Assembly (NCBI GenBank): GCA_003598065.1
Contig: QZKR01000152.1
Span: forward strand, 1 to 64,000
Length of the DNA stretch: 64,000 bases
Origin: Myxococcales bacterium
Lineage (GTDB): Bacteria; Myxococcota_A; SURF-8
Direction: 5' to 3'
The stretch's first letter is position 1. Each line of letters begins with the position of its first letter. A program made the position numbers and the translations under genes. Under the pieces are notes generated by a model. That model worked only from the letters and a program-made list of their open reading frames with translations. It searched no databases and was not told the DNA's origin. Below, piece by piece: positions 7,347-16,371 of the stretch.

Positions 7347-9890
7347 TCACCTTGCCGGCGGGCCGCTCTCGTAAAGCACGCCGTCTTTCACCCAGGTCTC
7401 CGATTCCTCCGTTTCGAAATTGCAGGTGGTGCAACCGAAGGGGTGGTGCCAGTCGGCGGGATCGCCGCCGTCGTTGAAGAGGAAAATCAGCGGCGCGCCC
7501 TCCGGCAGATCGACGGTCGTCACGAACCATTGGGGATCGAGGCTCGGCGCGTCCTCCATGTCCATCGGGACGCCGGGGAAGGCCGTCCACGGGCCGTCGG
7601 CGTCGCCTTCCAACGCCAAATACAGATAAGGCGTCTCCCAGCCGCTGAAAAAGTGAACCGTGTACGTGGTGAGCGGATCGATGGGCAACGTGTCGTAGAT
7701 CACGCCGTCCTTCACCCACAGCGTCTCCAGGTCCGATTCGAAGTTGCAGGTCGGGCAGCCGAAGGGATGGCCCCAGTCGGCCGTCTGCTCCGTGCCCTGG
7801 CCGTCGGTGAACAGGAAGATCAGGGGCAGACCGCTTTCCATCTGCACCTGCTTCATCCACCATCCGCCGCCTATGTTCGCCATCACCTCGCCGGGGAAAG
7901 CGGTCCACGCGCCGCCGGCGTCGCCGTTCATGGCGTAGTAGAGATAAGTCTGCGCCCAGCCGGAGCGGAAATACACGGTGCGGATCGAGTAGGACGTCGG
8001 ACGGTCGTTGTAAAGGTCGCCGTCCTTCACCCACACCTCGGGATCGTTCGTCAGGAAGTTGCAGGGATTGGAGGCGCTGCAACCATATGGGTAATGCCAG
8101 CTTGCCGTTTCGGGCGCGCCGTTGCCGTCGTTGAGCAGAAAGACGAAATTCGCGCCTTCGTCGAGCGACACCGTCGCCTCGAACCAGTCGCCGCCCTCGG
8201 CGATCATCAGCGCGCCGGGGAATGGCGACCATGGTCCGCCCTGGTCGCCGTCGCGGCTGTAATACAGATACGGATGCGACCAGCCGCTGAAGAAATGAAC
8301 GGTAAAAGAAACCTGCTCGGGATCCTGCTCCGGTTCGAGTTCCGGTTCCGGGTCGGGTTCGAGTTCCGGCTCTGGATCGGGTTCGAGTTCCGGTTCGGGA
8401 TCGGGATCGACATCCAGATCGCCATCGACCGGCAGGCCCTCATAGATCACGCCGTCCTTCACCCACACCTCCTGTTCAGCCGTGGAAAAATTGCAGGGGG
8501 CGGCGGCGTTGCAGCCGTGAGGATAATGCCAATCGGCCAGCGCCGGCGTCGCCGCGCCATCATTGAACAGGAACACAAGCTCGTATCCCTCGGGAATGGC
8601 CACGGCCTTGCGCCACCATTGCGCCCCCTCCGACGTCATCGCCACGCCCGGGTAATCCGTCCATGAAAAAGGCGCGCCGGCCGCGTTGCTGTAATGCAGA
8701 TAAGGATGCGTCCACCCGGAGTAGAAATGCACGATGAAAACGACCTCGGGCGGCGGGCCTTCATCGATCTCCGGTTCGGGGTCCGGGTCGGGGTCCGCGT
8801 CCGTGTCGCCGTCCGGATCGGCGGGCTGCTCGTCATAGAGCACGCCGTCCAAAAGCCAGAACTCGGTCAGCGTCGTGGAAAAACTGCAACCGAAGCTCTG
8901 GCAGCCGTAAGGATAATGCCAGATCGTTTCCGGCGGCAAACCGTCGCCCTGGCCGTTATTGGGCAAGAAAAACAGCGGCAAACCCGCCTCGACGCCGACC
9001 GTCCGTTCCCACCAGGAACCCTCCTCCCAGTCGAACGGCAGGCCGGGAAAAGACGTCCAGCCGTCGCTCGCGCCGCCGGCGGAGTTGTAATACAGATAGG
9101 GCTGCTCCCAAACGGAGTAGAAGTGAGCCGTGTACTGCGTCGGCGGGACATCCTCGACATCCACATCCCCGTCCGGCGCGTCGGGCGGCATTTCTTCATA
9201 GATCATGCCATCGCGCACGAAAAGCTCGGCCATCGTCGTTGAGAAATAGCAGCCGTAACCCGTGCAGCCGAAGGGGTAGTGCCAGTCGGCGGTCTGCTCC
9301 GTGCCTGCGCCGTCGGTGAACAGGAAATCGAGCGGATAACCCTCGGGGATCGAAACCGTCGCGCTCCACCAGTCCGCGGCGCGGCCGCGATCCAACGCGA
9401 CGCCGGGAAAAGCCGTCCATTGGCCGGTTACTCCGCCTTCGGCGTTGTACATGAGGTAGGGTTGGGCCCAGCCGGTGTAAAGATGAACGAGAAAGTCGGT
9501 CGTCGGAATCTCGATATCGCCGTCCGCCGCCTCGTCGCCGTCCGCAATTTCATCTCCGTCCGTCGGTTCATCGCCGTCGGTCGCGTCGTCGCCATCCGTC
9601 GTTTCGTCGCCGTCCGGCTGGTCGTCGCCGTCCGGCAAAACATCGCCATCCGGCAGGACATCGCCATCGACGGGCGGGTCACCGTCCGGCTGGATGTCCC
9701 CATCCGGCAGGCCGTCGCCGTCGCCGATCTCATCGCCGTCGAGCGGCGGCCAGGCGTCGCCGTCGTCTTCGACTTCGTAATCGGAGACGAACCAGTCGCC
9801 GTCCGCTTCGCCGCCGCCTCCGCCGCATGCCGACAGGAGCGCCAAAAAGGAAAGGACCGTCATGGCTCGGATGGCTCGGATGGTTCGCAT
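7347..9890 (-). CDS. Surface lipoprotein with DGD stalk and six CBM26-like modules
   Basis: An 847-residue exported lipoprotein: signal peptide with lipobox LLSAC, a Gly-rich stretch, a DGD-rich stalk to about residue 125, then six repeats of about 100 residues. Each repeat follows the pattern VHFYSGWxxPYLYY, WTxFPG, aromatic pair WW, FLFNDG, HYPxGC, a second Cys with NFxT, and WVKDGVxYE. This resembles starch-binding CBM26/CBM25 modules (strand NW-PYIYY, PGxxM, FNDG, WYKDG), but with an extra conserved Cys pair. Acidic linkers (DPDPEPE, PEPELEPD) separate some modules. No catalytic domain is visible, so it is probably a carbohydrate-capture or adhesion protein. The ATG at 9890 has GGAGGGA upstream. 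Confidence 0.85.
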   Translation of the reverse strand: MRTIRAIRAMTVLSFLALLSACGGGGGEADGDWFVSDYEVEDDGDAWPPLDGDEIGDGDGLPDGDIQPDGDPPVDGDVLPDGDVLPDGDDQPDGDETTDGDDATDGDEPTDGDEIADGDEAADGDIEIPTTDFLVHLYTGWAQPYLMYNAEGGVTGQWTAFPGVALDRGRAADWWSATVSIPEGYPLDFLFTDGAGTEQTADWHYPFGCTGYGCYFSTTMAELFVRDGMIYEEMPPDAPDGDVDVEDVPPTQYTAHFYSVWEQPYLYYNSAGGASDGWTSFPGLPFDWEEGSWWERTVGVEAGLPLFFLPNNGQGDGLPPETIWHYPYGCQSFGCSFSTTLTEFWLLDGVLYDEQPADPDGDTDADPDPDPEPEIDEGPPPEVVFIVHFYSGWTHPYLHYSNAAGAPFSWTDYPGVAMTSEGAQWWRKAVAIPEGYELVFLFNDGAATPALADWHYPHGCNAAAPCNFSTAEQEVWVKDGVIYEGLPVDGDLDVDPDPEPELEPDPEPELEPDPEPELEPEQDPEQVSFTVHFFSGWSHPYLYYSRDGDQGGPWSPFPGALMIAEGGDWFEATVSLDEGANFVFLLNDGNGAPETASWHYPYGCSASNPCNFLTNDPEVWVKDGDLYNDRPTSYSIRTVYFRSGWAQTYLYYAMNGDAGGAWTAFPGEVMANIGGGWWMKQVQMESGLPLIFLFTDGQGTEQTADWGHPFGCPTCNFESDLETLWVKDGVIYDTLPIDPLTTYTVHFFSGWETPYLYLALEGDADGPWTAFPGVPMDMEDAPSLDPQWFVTTVDLPEGAPLIFLFNDGGDPADWHHPFGCTTCNFETEESETWVKDGVLYESGPPAR
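9520..9760 (-). repeat. Tandem repeats encoding the DGD stalk
   Basis: About fifteen degenerate units of 15-18 nt that read DGDxxxDGD on the minus strand, within the stalk of the 847-residue lipoprotein. The same acidic stalk design appears in the lipoproteins at 6380, 11925 and 36631. Confidence 0.8.
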
Positions 9891-10113
9891 CGTTCCCTCC
9901 TCGCGCGGCCCTATCCGTCCGCGCGCCGTCGATGATCGCGAAATCTGGCTTTAGTGTAGCGCAGCCGCTTTCCTCTCACAAGAAAGGAAAACAGCGCCAA
10001 GGGAAGCATTTACTCTTTTCCGCCCTGCAAATTGTCTTGCAAATTACCGGCCGTTCGAGTCCAATAGCGCCCATGCTCGAACCAGCGGCCCACGGCCGGG
10101 AGAGGATAGCGCC

Positions 10114-10548
10114 ATGTCCGCCAAGGAACAGGTGATCCAGGAAGGCAGCACGGTGACCATCGAACTTGACGTCCACACCAGCGACGGAGAGTTGATCTCT
10201 TCCAGCGCGGAGGACGGGCCGCTCACGTTCGTCATGGGTCAGAAGCAGGTCGTTCCCGGCCTCGAACGCTCGCTCTCCGGCCTCAAACCCGGCGATCCGT
10301 TCAACGTCACGCTCGAACCGAATGACGCTTACGGCGACTATAACGAGGATGGCATCGAAGTCATGCCGCGCGACGCCTTCGGCGAGGAGATCGTCGAGGG
10401 GGAAGACTATTTCTTCGAGGACGAGAGCGGCGGCACGGTCATCGTCACCGTCGTCGAACTCGTGGACGAAGGGGTGGTCGTCGATTTCAACCATCCGCTC
10501 GCCGGCGAAACTCTACGCTTCAAGGGTAAAATTCTAGAAATAGGCTAG
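10114..10548 (+). CDS. FKBP-type peptidyl-prolyl isomerase (SlyD-like)
   Basis: A 144-residue cytosolic prolyl isomerase and chaperone of the SlyD/FkpB class. The family pattern is present: GSTVTIELDVHTSDGELI, GPLTFVMGQKQVVPGLERSL (lining the active site), then the insert-in-flap domain with GDYNEDGIEVMPRDAF, and the returning FKBP strand DFNHPLAGETLRFKGKI. It lacks the His-rich metal-binding tail of E. coli SlyD. The GGAGAGGAT ribosome site precedes the ATG. It converges on trmH with a 4-bp overlap of the stop codons. Confidence 0.92.
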   Translation: MSAKEQVIQEGSTVTIELDVHTSDGELISSSAEDGPLTFVMGQKQVVPGLERSLSGLKPGDPFNVTLEPNDAYGDYNEDGIEVMPRDAFGEEIVEGEDYFFEDESGGTVIVTVVELVDEGVVVDFNHPLAGETLRFKGKILEIG

Positions 10549-11249
10549 CGACCTCGCAGCGTCCGCGCGGCCGGGAAAACCGGCCGTCCTTCCGCTTCGC
10601 GCCGCCGTGCTTCGGCCACGAGTGCTTCGGCGTGAGGAACCGCTTCCCTGTACCACTCCAAACGCAGGTCCGCCTGCTCCGCGTCGGATAGGCCGGCCCG
10701 CGCGATCCCTCGGCGCTCCTGTTCCAGAAAAAGCCGTTGCAGCGCCATCGCGCAGGCGACGGAGACGTTGTAGCTCTGCGAAAACCCGACCATCGGCAGG
10801 ATAAACGCGGCGTCGCAGTCGGCGACGTATCCGGGCTTCAGACCATTAAGTTCGTTGCCGAAAACGAGAGCGATCTTGCCGTCCAGCGGCAGCGATTCGA
10901 GCGCCTGGGCGCGGGCGTCCAGCCAACTCGCGTAAAGACGATAGCCGGCCTGCTTCAAATGAGCCACGGCGTCCTTCCACGTCGGGTGGATGTGCAGCGT
11001 CAGCCATTTGTGGGCCCCGCGCGTGATCGATTCGGTGACCGGGTCCTTCGGCCGATCGGGCAGCGGCACGACGTGCACGTCCTGAAGACCCAAACCCTCG
11101 CAGGTGCGCAGAATGGCCATGAGGTTGTGCGGCTTGTCGAACTCGACGACGAGCACGGCGATCTGGCGCGTGCGCGCGGCGAGAACGCGTTCGAGGCGCG
11201 CGGCGCGCTCGTCGCTGAGGCTGTAACGGAGTATGCTCAACTCGTCCAT
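10545..11249 (-). CDS. trmH: tRNA/rRNA 2'-O-methyltransferase, TrmH (SpoU) family
   Basis: A 234-residue SPOUT-class methyltransferase. All three family motifs are visible: motif 1 NLMAILRTCEGLG, motif 2 LVFGNELNGL, and motif 3 ILPMVGFSQSYNVSVACAM, which form the knotted SAM site. The C-terminal extension (YREAVPHAEALVAEA) resembles TrmH, which methylates G18 of tRNA. The ATG at 11249 is preferred to an upstream ATG at 11339, because the extra 30 residues are Arg-rich and overlap the divergent promoter. It is divergent from the TerB-like gene and converges on the FKBP gene. Confidence 0.9.
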   Translation of the reverse strand: MDELSILRYSLSDERAARLERVLAARTRQIAVLVVEFDKPHNLMAILRTCEGLGLQDVHVVPLPDRPKDPVTESITRGAHKWLTLHIHPTWKDAVAHLKQAGYRLYASWLDARAQALESLPLDGKIALVFGNELNGLKPGYVADCDAAFILPMVGFSQSYNVSVACAMALQRLFLEQERRGIARAGLSDAEQADLRLEWYREAVPHAEALVAEARRREAEGRPVFPAARTLRGR

Positions 11250-11327
11250 GCCGCCCACCCTAACGGATTCGGGACGGCGTCGCAAGCGAAAGCGCGCCGA
11301 AGAGTTCGCATTAACGCACGAAAACCC

Positions 11328-11356
11328 TTGCCGGTCCATCCCGCCGCCGTTATGCT
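11328..11356 (+). promoter_or_regulatory. Sigma70-type promoter for the TerB-like gene
   Basis: TTGCCG at 11328-11333 and TATGCT at 11351-11356, separated by 17 bp. The predicted start of transcription falls at or within a few bases of the ATG at 11363, and no ribosome site is visible, so the mRNA may be leaderless. Confidence 0.5.
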
Positions 11357-11362
11357 GTCGGC

Positions 11363-11902
11363 ATGATGCGAACTCTGCTGGAACGATTGAAAGGAACGAA
11401 GGCGACAGGCCAGTCGTTTTCCTCGGAACTGGAAGCGGCGATCGCGGAGCGCCTGCCGAAACTCGATCCGGCGCGGCGACGAGCGCTCGCCGCTTTCGCC
11501 GGGTTGCTGGGTTCGGCGGCCCGCGCCGATCTGGACTTCTCCGCCGACGAGGAAGCCCGCATCCGCGCCATTCTCGTTTCGTTCGCCGAACTGCCTAAAC
11601 CCGAGGCGGCCGTCGTGGCGGGCGTCATCCGCGAAGCCGCTCCGGCGCTGGCCGGACTGGAAGACGACGCCTACATCAAAATCCTGAACGAGGAAGCTCC
11701 GATAGACCAGAAGAAACTTATCCTCTCCTGCCTGTTCGCCGTAGCCGCCGCCGACGAAGAGATCAGCAGCGAGGAAAACGAGCGCATCCGCCAAATCAGT
11801 GTGTCCCTGAAACTCAGTCAGGTTGATTTTTTCGCCGTCCGTTCGCTGTATCGCGACAAGCTGTCCGTGCTCAAGAACCTGCCCGGCGCGTCGGGCGGCT
11901 GA
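11363..11902 (+). CDS. TerB-like (tellurite-resistance/DUF533-type) protein
   Basis: A 179-residue all-helical cytosolic protein. The second half, with LILSCLFAVAAADEEISSEENERIRQIS, carries the acidic AADxxISxxE signature of the TerB family, whose acidic pairs bind metal. The first half (FAGLLGSAARADLDFSADEEARIRAI) looks like a second, more divergent TerB repeat. TerB domains are thought to act in membrane-linked stress responses; the substrate is unknown. Its 3' end is 22 bp from the GH92 lipoprotein gene, so the two may be co-transcribed. Confidence 0.8.
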   Translation: MMRTLLERLKGTKATGQSFSSELEAAIAERLPKLDPARRRALAAFAGLLGSAARADLDFSADEEARIRAILVSFAELPKPEAAVVAGVIREAAPALAGLEDDAYIKILNEEAPIDQKKLILSCLFAVAAADEEISSEENERIRQISVSLKLSQVDFFAVRSLYRDKLSVLKNLPGASGG

Positions 11903-11924
11903 TCTTCCACGAAAGAGGTTCGTC

Positions 11925-14351
11925 ATGTCACGTTGGTTGGGATGGACCGCTTTGCTGCTGCTGGGTCTCGGATTCTCGGCGTGTTCCGATCGCAATTCCA
12001 ATCCATCCGCCGACGGCGAGGCGACGGACGGCGATACGGATGGGGACGAGGAAACCGCGCCTTCGGACGGCGATGAAACGGACGGCGACGAGGAGAGCGA
12101 GCCCTCGGACGGAGACGAGACCCCCGAGCGGATGGTCGATCTGGTGAACCCGTTCATCGGCACGGGCGGCCTCGGCTATTCGGTCGGCAGCGGCCTGCCG
12201 GGCGCGCTCGCGCCTTTCGGACTGGTCAAGGTTTCACCGGATACGGAGAAAGAGACGGGCGCGCCGCCCTTCTACCATTGCAGCGGCTACCATGCCGACG
12301 ATACGATCATCGACGGTTTCAGCCACGTCCACATCTACGGCGCGGGCGCGGCCGACCTCGGCAACATCCGCTTCATGCCGATTCTCGGCCCGATCACGCC
12401 CGACAAGACCCGCCCCATGAATTACCGCAGCCCGTTCCAGAAAACGAACGAATACGCCAAGCCCGGCTGGTATGCGGTGACGCTCGACGCCACGGGGACA
12501 ACAGCGGAGCTGACCGCGACGGAACACGCCGCGCACCATCGCTATACGTTCTCCGCCGAGCCCGCCGACGGTCGCGGCTACCTCCTCATCGACCTCGATG
12601 AGGGCGTGCCCAGCACTCGCGTGACCGACGGCGGGATCGCCGTTGACGCCGAAGCACGGACGGTGGAAGGCTGGGTCCTTTCAAGCGGCGATTTTTCCGG
12701 CCGCTACGGCGGCATGCCTATTTATTTCGCCGCCCGCTTCAACCGCCCCTTCGATCACTGGGGCACGTGGGCCGGCTCGCACGAGACGCTCAACGACGGC
12801 GCGCCCGTCCAGTCGGGCGACATCCTCGGGGCCTACCTCGGCTTCGACCTCGGCGACGGCGAACCCGTCGAGGCGCAGGTGGGCGTCTCTTACGTGAGCA
12901 TCGACAACGCGCGGGAAAACCGCGAGGCCGAAATGCCCGAATGGGACTTCGACGGCGCGCGCGCCGCGACGGAAGCGGCCTGGGAGGACGAACTGTCCGT
13001 CGTCCGTTTCGAGGGCGGCGCGCACGACCAGCGCGTCATCATGGCCACGGCGCTTTACCACGCCTTCATCCACCCCGACATCTTCAGCGACGTCAACGGC
13101 GAGTATGTCGGTTTCGACCGGCAGACGCACACGGCGGAAGGCGAGGCCTATTACAATACGTTCTCGCTCTGGGACACCTACCGCACGCTGCATCCGCTGA
13201 TGACCTTGCTCAAACCCGAGCGGACGCGCGACATGATGACGTCCTTGGTCAAGATGGCCGAGCAGGGCGGCTGGCTGCCGCGCTGGCCGATGGGCCTGGG
13301 CGATTCCGGCTCCATGATCGGCACGAGCGCCGACGTGGCGATCGCCGACGCCTACGTGAAGGGCGTCGCCGACTTCGACGTGGACACGGCTTTCGCCAAG
13401 ATCGAAGCCGCCGCCAGCGGGCCCGCCGGCCATTACGGCGACCGCGGCGGCATCGAAGAGTACATGACGCTTGGTTACGTCGCCGACGACAAACAGGGCG
13501 GCTCGGTGGCGAAAACGATGGAATACGGCGTGGACGACTCCGCCATCGCCAATCTGGCCCGCGCCCTCGGCGAAACCGAAAAGGCCGATTATTACGCCGA
13601 GCGCTCCAAAAACTACCGCCATCTCTGGTACGCCGACGAACAGTTTTTCTTCCCGCGCAACTCGGACGGCTCCTGGATCACCGACCTGTCGCTCGACAGC
13701 TGGGAGGAGCCGTATACGGAAGGGACGGCGTGGCAGTACATCTGGCTCGCGCCGCACGACATGCGCGGCCTGCTCGGCCTGTTCGGCTCGCAGGAGTCGA
13801 TGACCGCCAAACTCACCACCTTCTTCGAGGAAGGCAAACGCGAGGCCGAGGGCGGAACGGTCTTCGCGCTGGACGCGCCGGCCTATTACTGGCACGGCAA
13901 CGAGCCCGACATCCACGCCGCCTATCTCTTCCTGCAAGGCGGGCGGCCCGACCTGACGCAGAAGTGGGTCGAGTGGATCTCCAACGCGCTCTATTCCACG
14001 GCGCCCGACGGCCTCGCCGGCAACGACGACTGCGGCACCCTCTCGGCCTGGTACGTCTTCTCCTCGCTCGGCTTCTATCCTATCGCCGGCAGCGACGTCT
14101 ACCTCGTCGGAAAACCGCTCTTTCCGCACGCCGAAGCGGCCCTGGCGGGCGGGACGCTCACGGTCGAAGCGCCGGACGTTTCGCCGGAGAACATTTACGT
14201 GCAAGGCGTGACGCTCGACGGCGCGCCGCTCGATGTCCCCTGGTTCTTCCACCGCGATATCGCCCAGGGCGCGACCTTGCATTTCGACATGGGTCCGGAA
14301 CCTTCCGAATGGGGGAAGATCGGCCCCGACCAGGGCCCGCCTTCGCCTTAG
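11925..14351 (+). CDS. GH92 family alpha-mannosidase lipoprotein
   Basis: An 808-residue exported lipoprotein: signal peptide with the lipobox GFSAC, a DGD-rich stalk to about residue 65, then a full GH92 domain beginning VDLVNPFIGTGG. GH92 enzymes are calcium-dependent exo-acting alpha-mannosidases. Diagnostic stretches are TEGTAWQYIWLAPHDM, the catalytic-region YWHGNEPDIHAAYLF, and GNDDCGTLSAWYVFSSLGFY near the C-terminus. The ATG at 11925 starts the signal peptide; upstream in-frame codons overlap the previous gene. The stalk should place the enzyme at a distance from the membrane, as for the CBM26-like lipoprotein. The next gene begins 10 bp downstream. Confidence 0.93.
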   Translation: MSRWLGWTALLLLGLGFSACSDRNSNPSADGEATDGDTDGDEETAPSDGDETDGDEESEPSDGDETPERMVDLVNPFIGTGGLGYSVGSGLPGALAPFGLVKVSPDTEKETGAPPFYHCSGYHADDTIIDGFSHVHIYGAGAADLGNIRFMPILGPITPDKTRPMNYRSPFQKTNEYAKPGWYAVTLDATGTTAELTATEHAAHHRYTFSAEPADGRGYLLIDLDEGVPSTRVTDGGIAVDAEARTVEGWVLSSGDFSGRYGGMPIYFAARFNRPFDHWGTWAGSHETLNDGAPVQSGDILGAYLGFDLGDGEPVEAQVGVSYVSIDNARENREAEMPEWDFDGARAATEAAWEDELSVVRFEGGAHDQRVIMATALYHAFIHPDIFSDVNGEYVGFDRQTHTAEGEAYYNTFSLWDTYRTLHPLMTLLKPERTRDMMTSLVKMAEQGGWLPRWPMGLGDSGSMIGTSADVAIADAYVKGVADFDVDTAFAKIEAAASGPAGHYGDRGGIEEYMTLGYVADDKQGGSVAKTMEYGVDDSAIANLARALGETEKADYYAERSKNYRHLWYADEQFFFPRNSDGSWITDLSLDSWEEPYTEGTAWQYIWLAPHDMRGLLGLFGSQESMTAKLTTFFEEGKREAEGGTVFALDAPAYYWHGNEPDIHAAYLFLQGGRPDLTQKWVEWISNALYSTAPDGLAGNDDCGTLSAWYVFSSLGFYPIAGSDVYLVGKPLFPHAEAALAGGTLTVEAPDVSPENIYVQGVTLDGAPLDVPWFFHRDIAQGATLHFDMGPEPSEWGKIGPDQGPPSP

Positions 14352-14361
14352 ACGGTGGTCG

Positions 14362-16104
14362 ATGAGCCGCGCCCTCATTCAGCTTGCTTCCGTTCCGCCC
14401 GACGACCTCGCGGCGCAGGATCGCACGCGGCGGGAGGCGGCGCTTCAACTGACCTGGGCCGCGAAACAAAACACGGACATGGTCGTCTTCGGCGGGCCGG
14501 ACCCGACAGCCCGCGCCGATCTGCTCCAACTCCTGACGCTCGCCGGCGTGCTCGGCCTGCGCTCCGGGATCGCCGGCGGAATTTCCCGGCTCGGCGATGA
14601 CGCTTTCCTGGAGCGCCTTGTCGGCTCGGGCCTGGCTTTCGCTTCGCTGCCCGTCTTTGGCGAAGACGCCGTACGACATGACGCCTTGAGCCCGGCGGCC
14701 GATTTCCAGACGACACGCGACGTCCTTAAACAGTTGCAGGCGCGAGACGTGGAACGCGAGGCGCGCGTGATCCTGCGCCGCGAAAACCTCTCGCGGCTGG
14801 CCGCCATCGCCGAATCCCTCTTCGCCTATGCGCCGTTGCGCATCGTGTTCGCCTTCGAAGAAGCCGGCGCAACGGGCTCGATGCCGCCGCTGGATGCGGC
14901 CGCGCGCGCCGTGATCGCCGCGCTTCTCGTTCTCGCCGATTCGCCCATGCGGCCGGACGGCGCGGAACTGGCCTTCTCCGGCTTCCCTCTCTGCGCCATC
15001 CATGTTTTTCCGGACCGAAACGCCGACATCGCGCCGTGGCGCACCGAGCTTCTGGAAGCTTCCGCCGCTGCTTCCGGCCGGATAAAAACCGCCCGCTGTG
15101 AAGGCTGCGCCGAAAAATCCCGCTGCGGGGGAGTGGAGGCGCGTTACCTCGCCGTTTCCGGCGACGCCGAGTTGCGGCCCATCCCGACCACACGCTCGAA
15201 TTCCTTCGTCTACCGGCCAACAGGCCGCATCGCCCCGTTCGACATCGAACGCTGCCCGATTCAAAACGGCAAAATTCCGGTCGGCAACGCGGCTCGCCGG
15301 CTCTTCCTCGCCAACGGCGACGGCGTCGATGTGTACGAGACCGACAGCGGCGATTTCACCGACGCCGAAATAGACCGCGTGCGGCGCGAGTTGGGCCAGA
15401 TCTACCTCGACCTCTCGGGCGAGACGCTTCATACCGATTTCCAGGTCGAGATGGCGAAGCTTCACCCGCACCCGGCCTGCGTCGCCTGCCCGGCCTACAT
15501 CAACTGTCCGGGCGTCTGGATGCGGGAGCCGGCGGACGTCTTCGCCCTCGCCGAGGCGAAACTGCTGCCGTGGCTGGAGCAGCTCTCCGGCGAAATCCTC
15601 GACGTCGGCGGCGGACCCTTGCGTTACGCCAGTTTATTCGGCCGGCTGCTCGCCGAGGGTCGCATCCGTTATACGGCCATCGAGCCTTCGCCGCCGGCTT
15701 TGCTGACCACCTTCATCGAACGCCATGCTTCCTCGGCGCGTCTCTTACCGATCGGCATCGAAGAATACCCCGCGCCGCAGGCGCGCTTCGACTGGGCGCT
15801 GGTTTTGCGCAGCCACAATCATTTCCGCGACCTCGATCTGGCTTACGCCACGCTGTTCGCCGCGCTCAAGCCGGGCGGCCGGTTGATCGCCGTTGACAAC
15901 ACCGCTTACGGCATGGTCCGCTCGGCCGAGGCGTGGGACCGACTCGCCAAGCTGGACGGCGCACCCCATTTCGAGCATTATCGCAACCATACTTCCGAGG
16001 ACGCCCTGCCCTATTTCATCCGCGCCGGTTTCGAGCCGATCGAACGGCATCCCGTCGGGCCGCGCACGGCGAACCAGTGGCTTGTGGTGTTGCGCAAGCC
16101 CTGA
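14362..16104 (+). CDS. Fusion: degenerate radical-SAM/SPASM-like half with SAM methyltransferase
   Basis: A 580-residue cytosolic protein with no close family recognised. Residues 1-240 look like a radical-SAM barrel (VVFGGPDPTARADLLQLL resembles the GGEPLLRPD strand, then paired G-L-A-F and hydrophobic strands), but there is no CxxxCxxC motif for the catalytic cluster. Two identical-spacing motifs follow, CEGCAEKSRC near 247 and CVACPAYINC near 373 (both Cx2Cx5C), as in SPASM/twitch auxiliary-cluster domains. Residues 405-580 form a class I methyltransferase with EILDVGGGPLRY as SAM loop. It starts 10 bp after the GH92 gene and is probably co-transcribed with it. The function could be modification of a peptide or sugar; this is inference. 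Confidence 0.7.
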   Translation: MSRALIQLASVPPDDLAAQDRTRREAALQLTWAAKQNTDMVVFGGPDPTARADLLQLLTLAGVLGLRSGIAGGISRLGDDAFLERLVGSGLAFASLPVFGEDAVRHDALSPAADFQTTRDVLKQLQARDVEREARVILRRENLSRLAAIAESLFAYAPLRIVFAFEEAGATGSMPPLDAAARAVIAALLVLADSPMRPDGAELAFSGFPLCAIHVFPDRNADIAPWRTELLEASAAASGRIKTARCEGCAEKSRCGGVEARYLAVSGDAELRPIPTTRSNSFVYRPTGRIAPFDIERCPIQNGKIPVGNAARRLFLANGDGVDVYETDSGDFTDAEIDRVRRELGQIYLDLSGETLHTDFQVEMAKLHPHPACVACPAYINCPGVWMREPADVFALAEAKLLPWLEQLSGEILDVGGGPLRYASLFGRLLAEGRIRYTAIEPSPPALLTTFIERHASSARLLPIGIEEYPAPQARFDWALVLRSHNHFRDLDLAYATLFAALKPGGRLIAVDNTAYGMVRSAEAWDRLAKLDGAPHFEHYRNHTSEDALPYFIRAGFEPIERHPVGPRTANQWLVVLRKP

Positions 16105-16156
16105 CGGCGCGGCGCGACGCTCCTCCGCCCCGCCCCCCGCGCAAACCGAAAAATCA

Positions 16157-16185
16157 TTGCGCCATCGGACCCGCGGTGCTAGAGT
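16157..16185 (+). promoter_or_regulatory. Candidate promoter for the HdrD-like gene
   Basis: TTGCGC at 16157-16162 and TAGAGT at 16180-16185 with a 17-bp spacer. The 267-bp gap 16105-16371 otherwise holds no gene, and the untranslated leader would be about 180 nt. Confidence 0.45.
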
Positions 16186-16371
16186 ACGGCCACTTGAATG
16201 GGAAGATTGGTGTGATTCTTAGACAATTCTCGTTTCAGGCAGACCCATAATGCGATGCGCCAACGCGGCGCGGCGCGACGCGGTCGGCGGAAGCGTTGAC
16301 CGCGACACCTACGGCGGCGCGGCTGCCGCGCCCAAGCCGATAGCGGAGACAGCCATTAGGAGAGGACCGGG

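Noticed and set aside
9279-9935. An open frame of repeated VAVRRFVAV-type units on the plus strand
   Set aside because: It is the complement of the DGD stalk codons of the minus-strand lipoprotein; the repetition comes from the stalk and not from a gene of its own.
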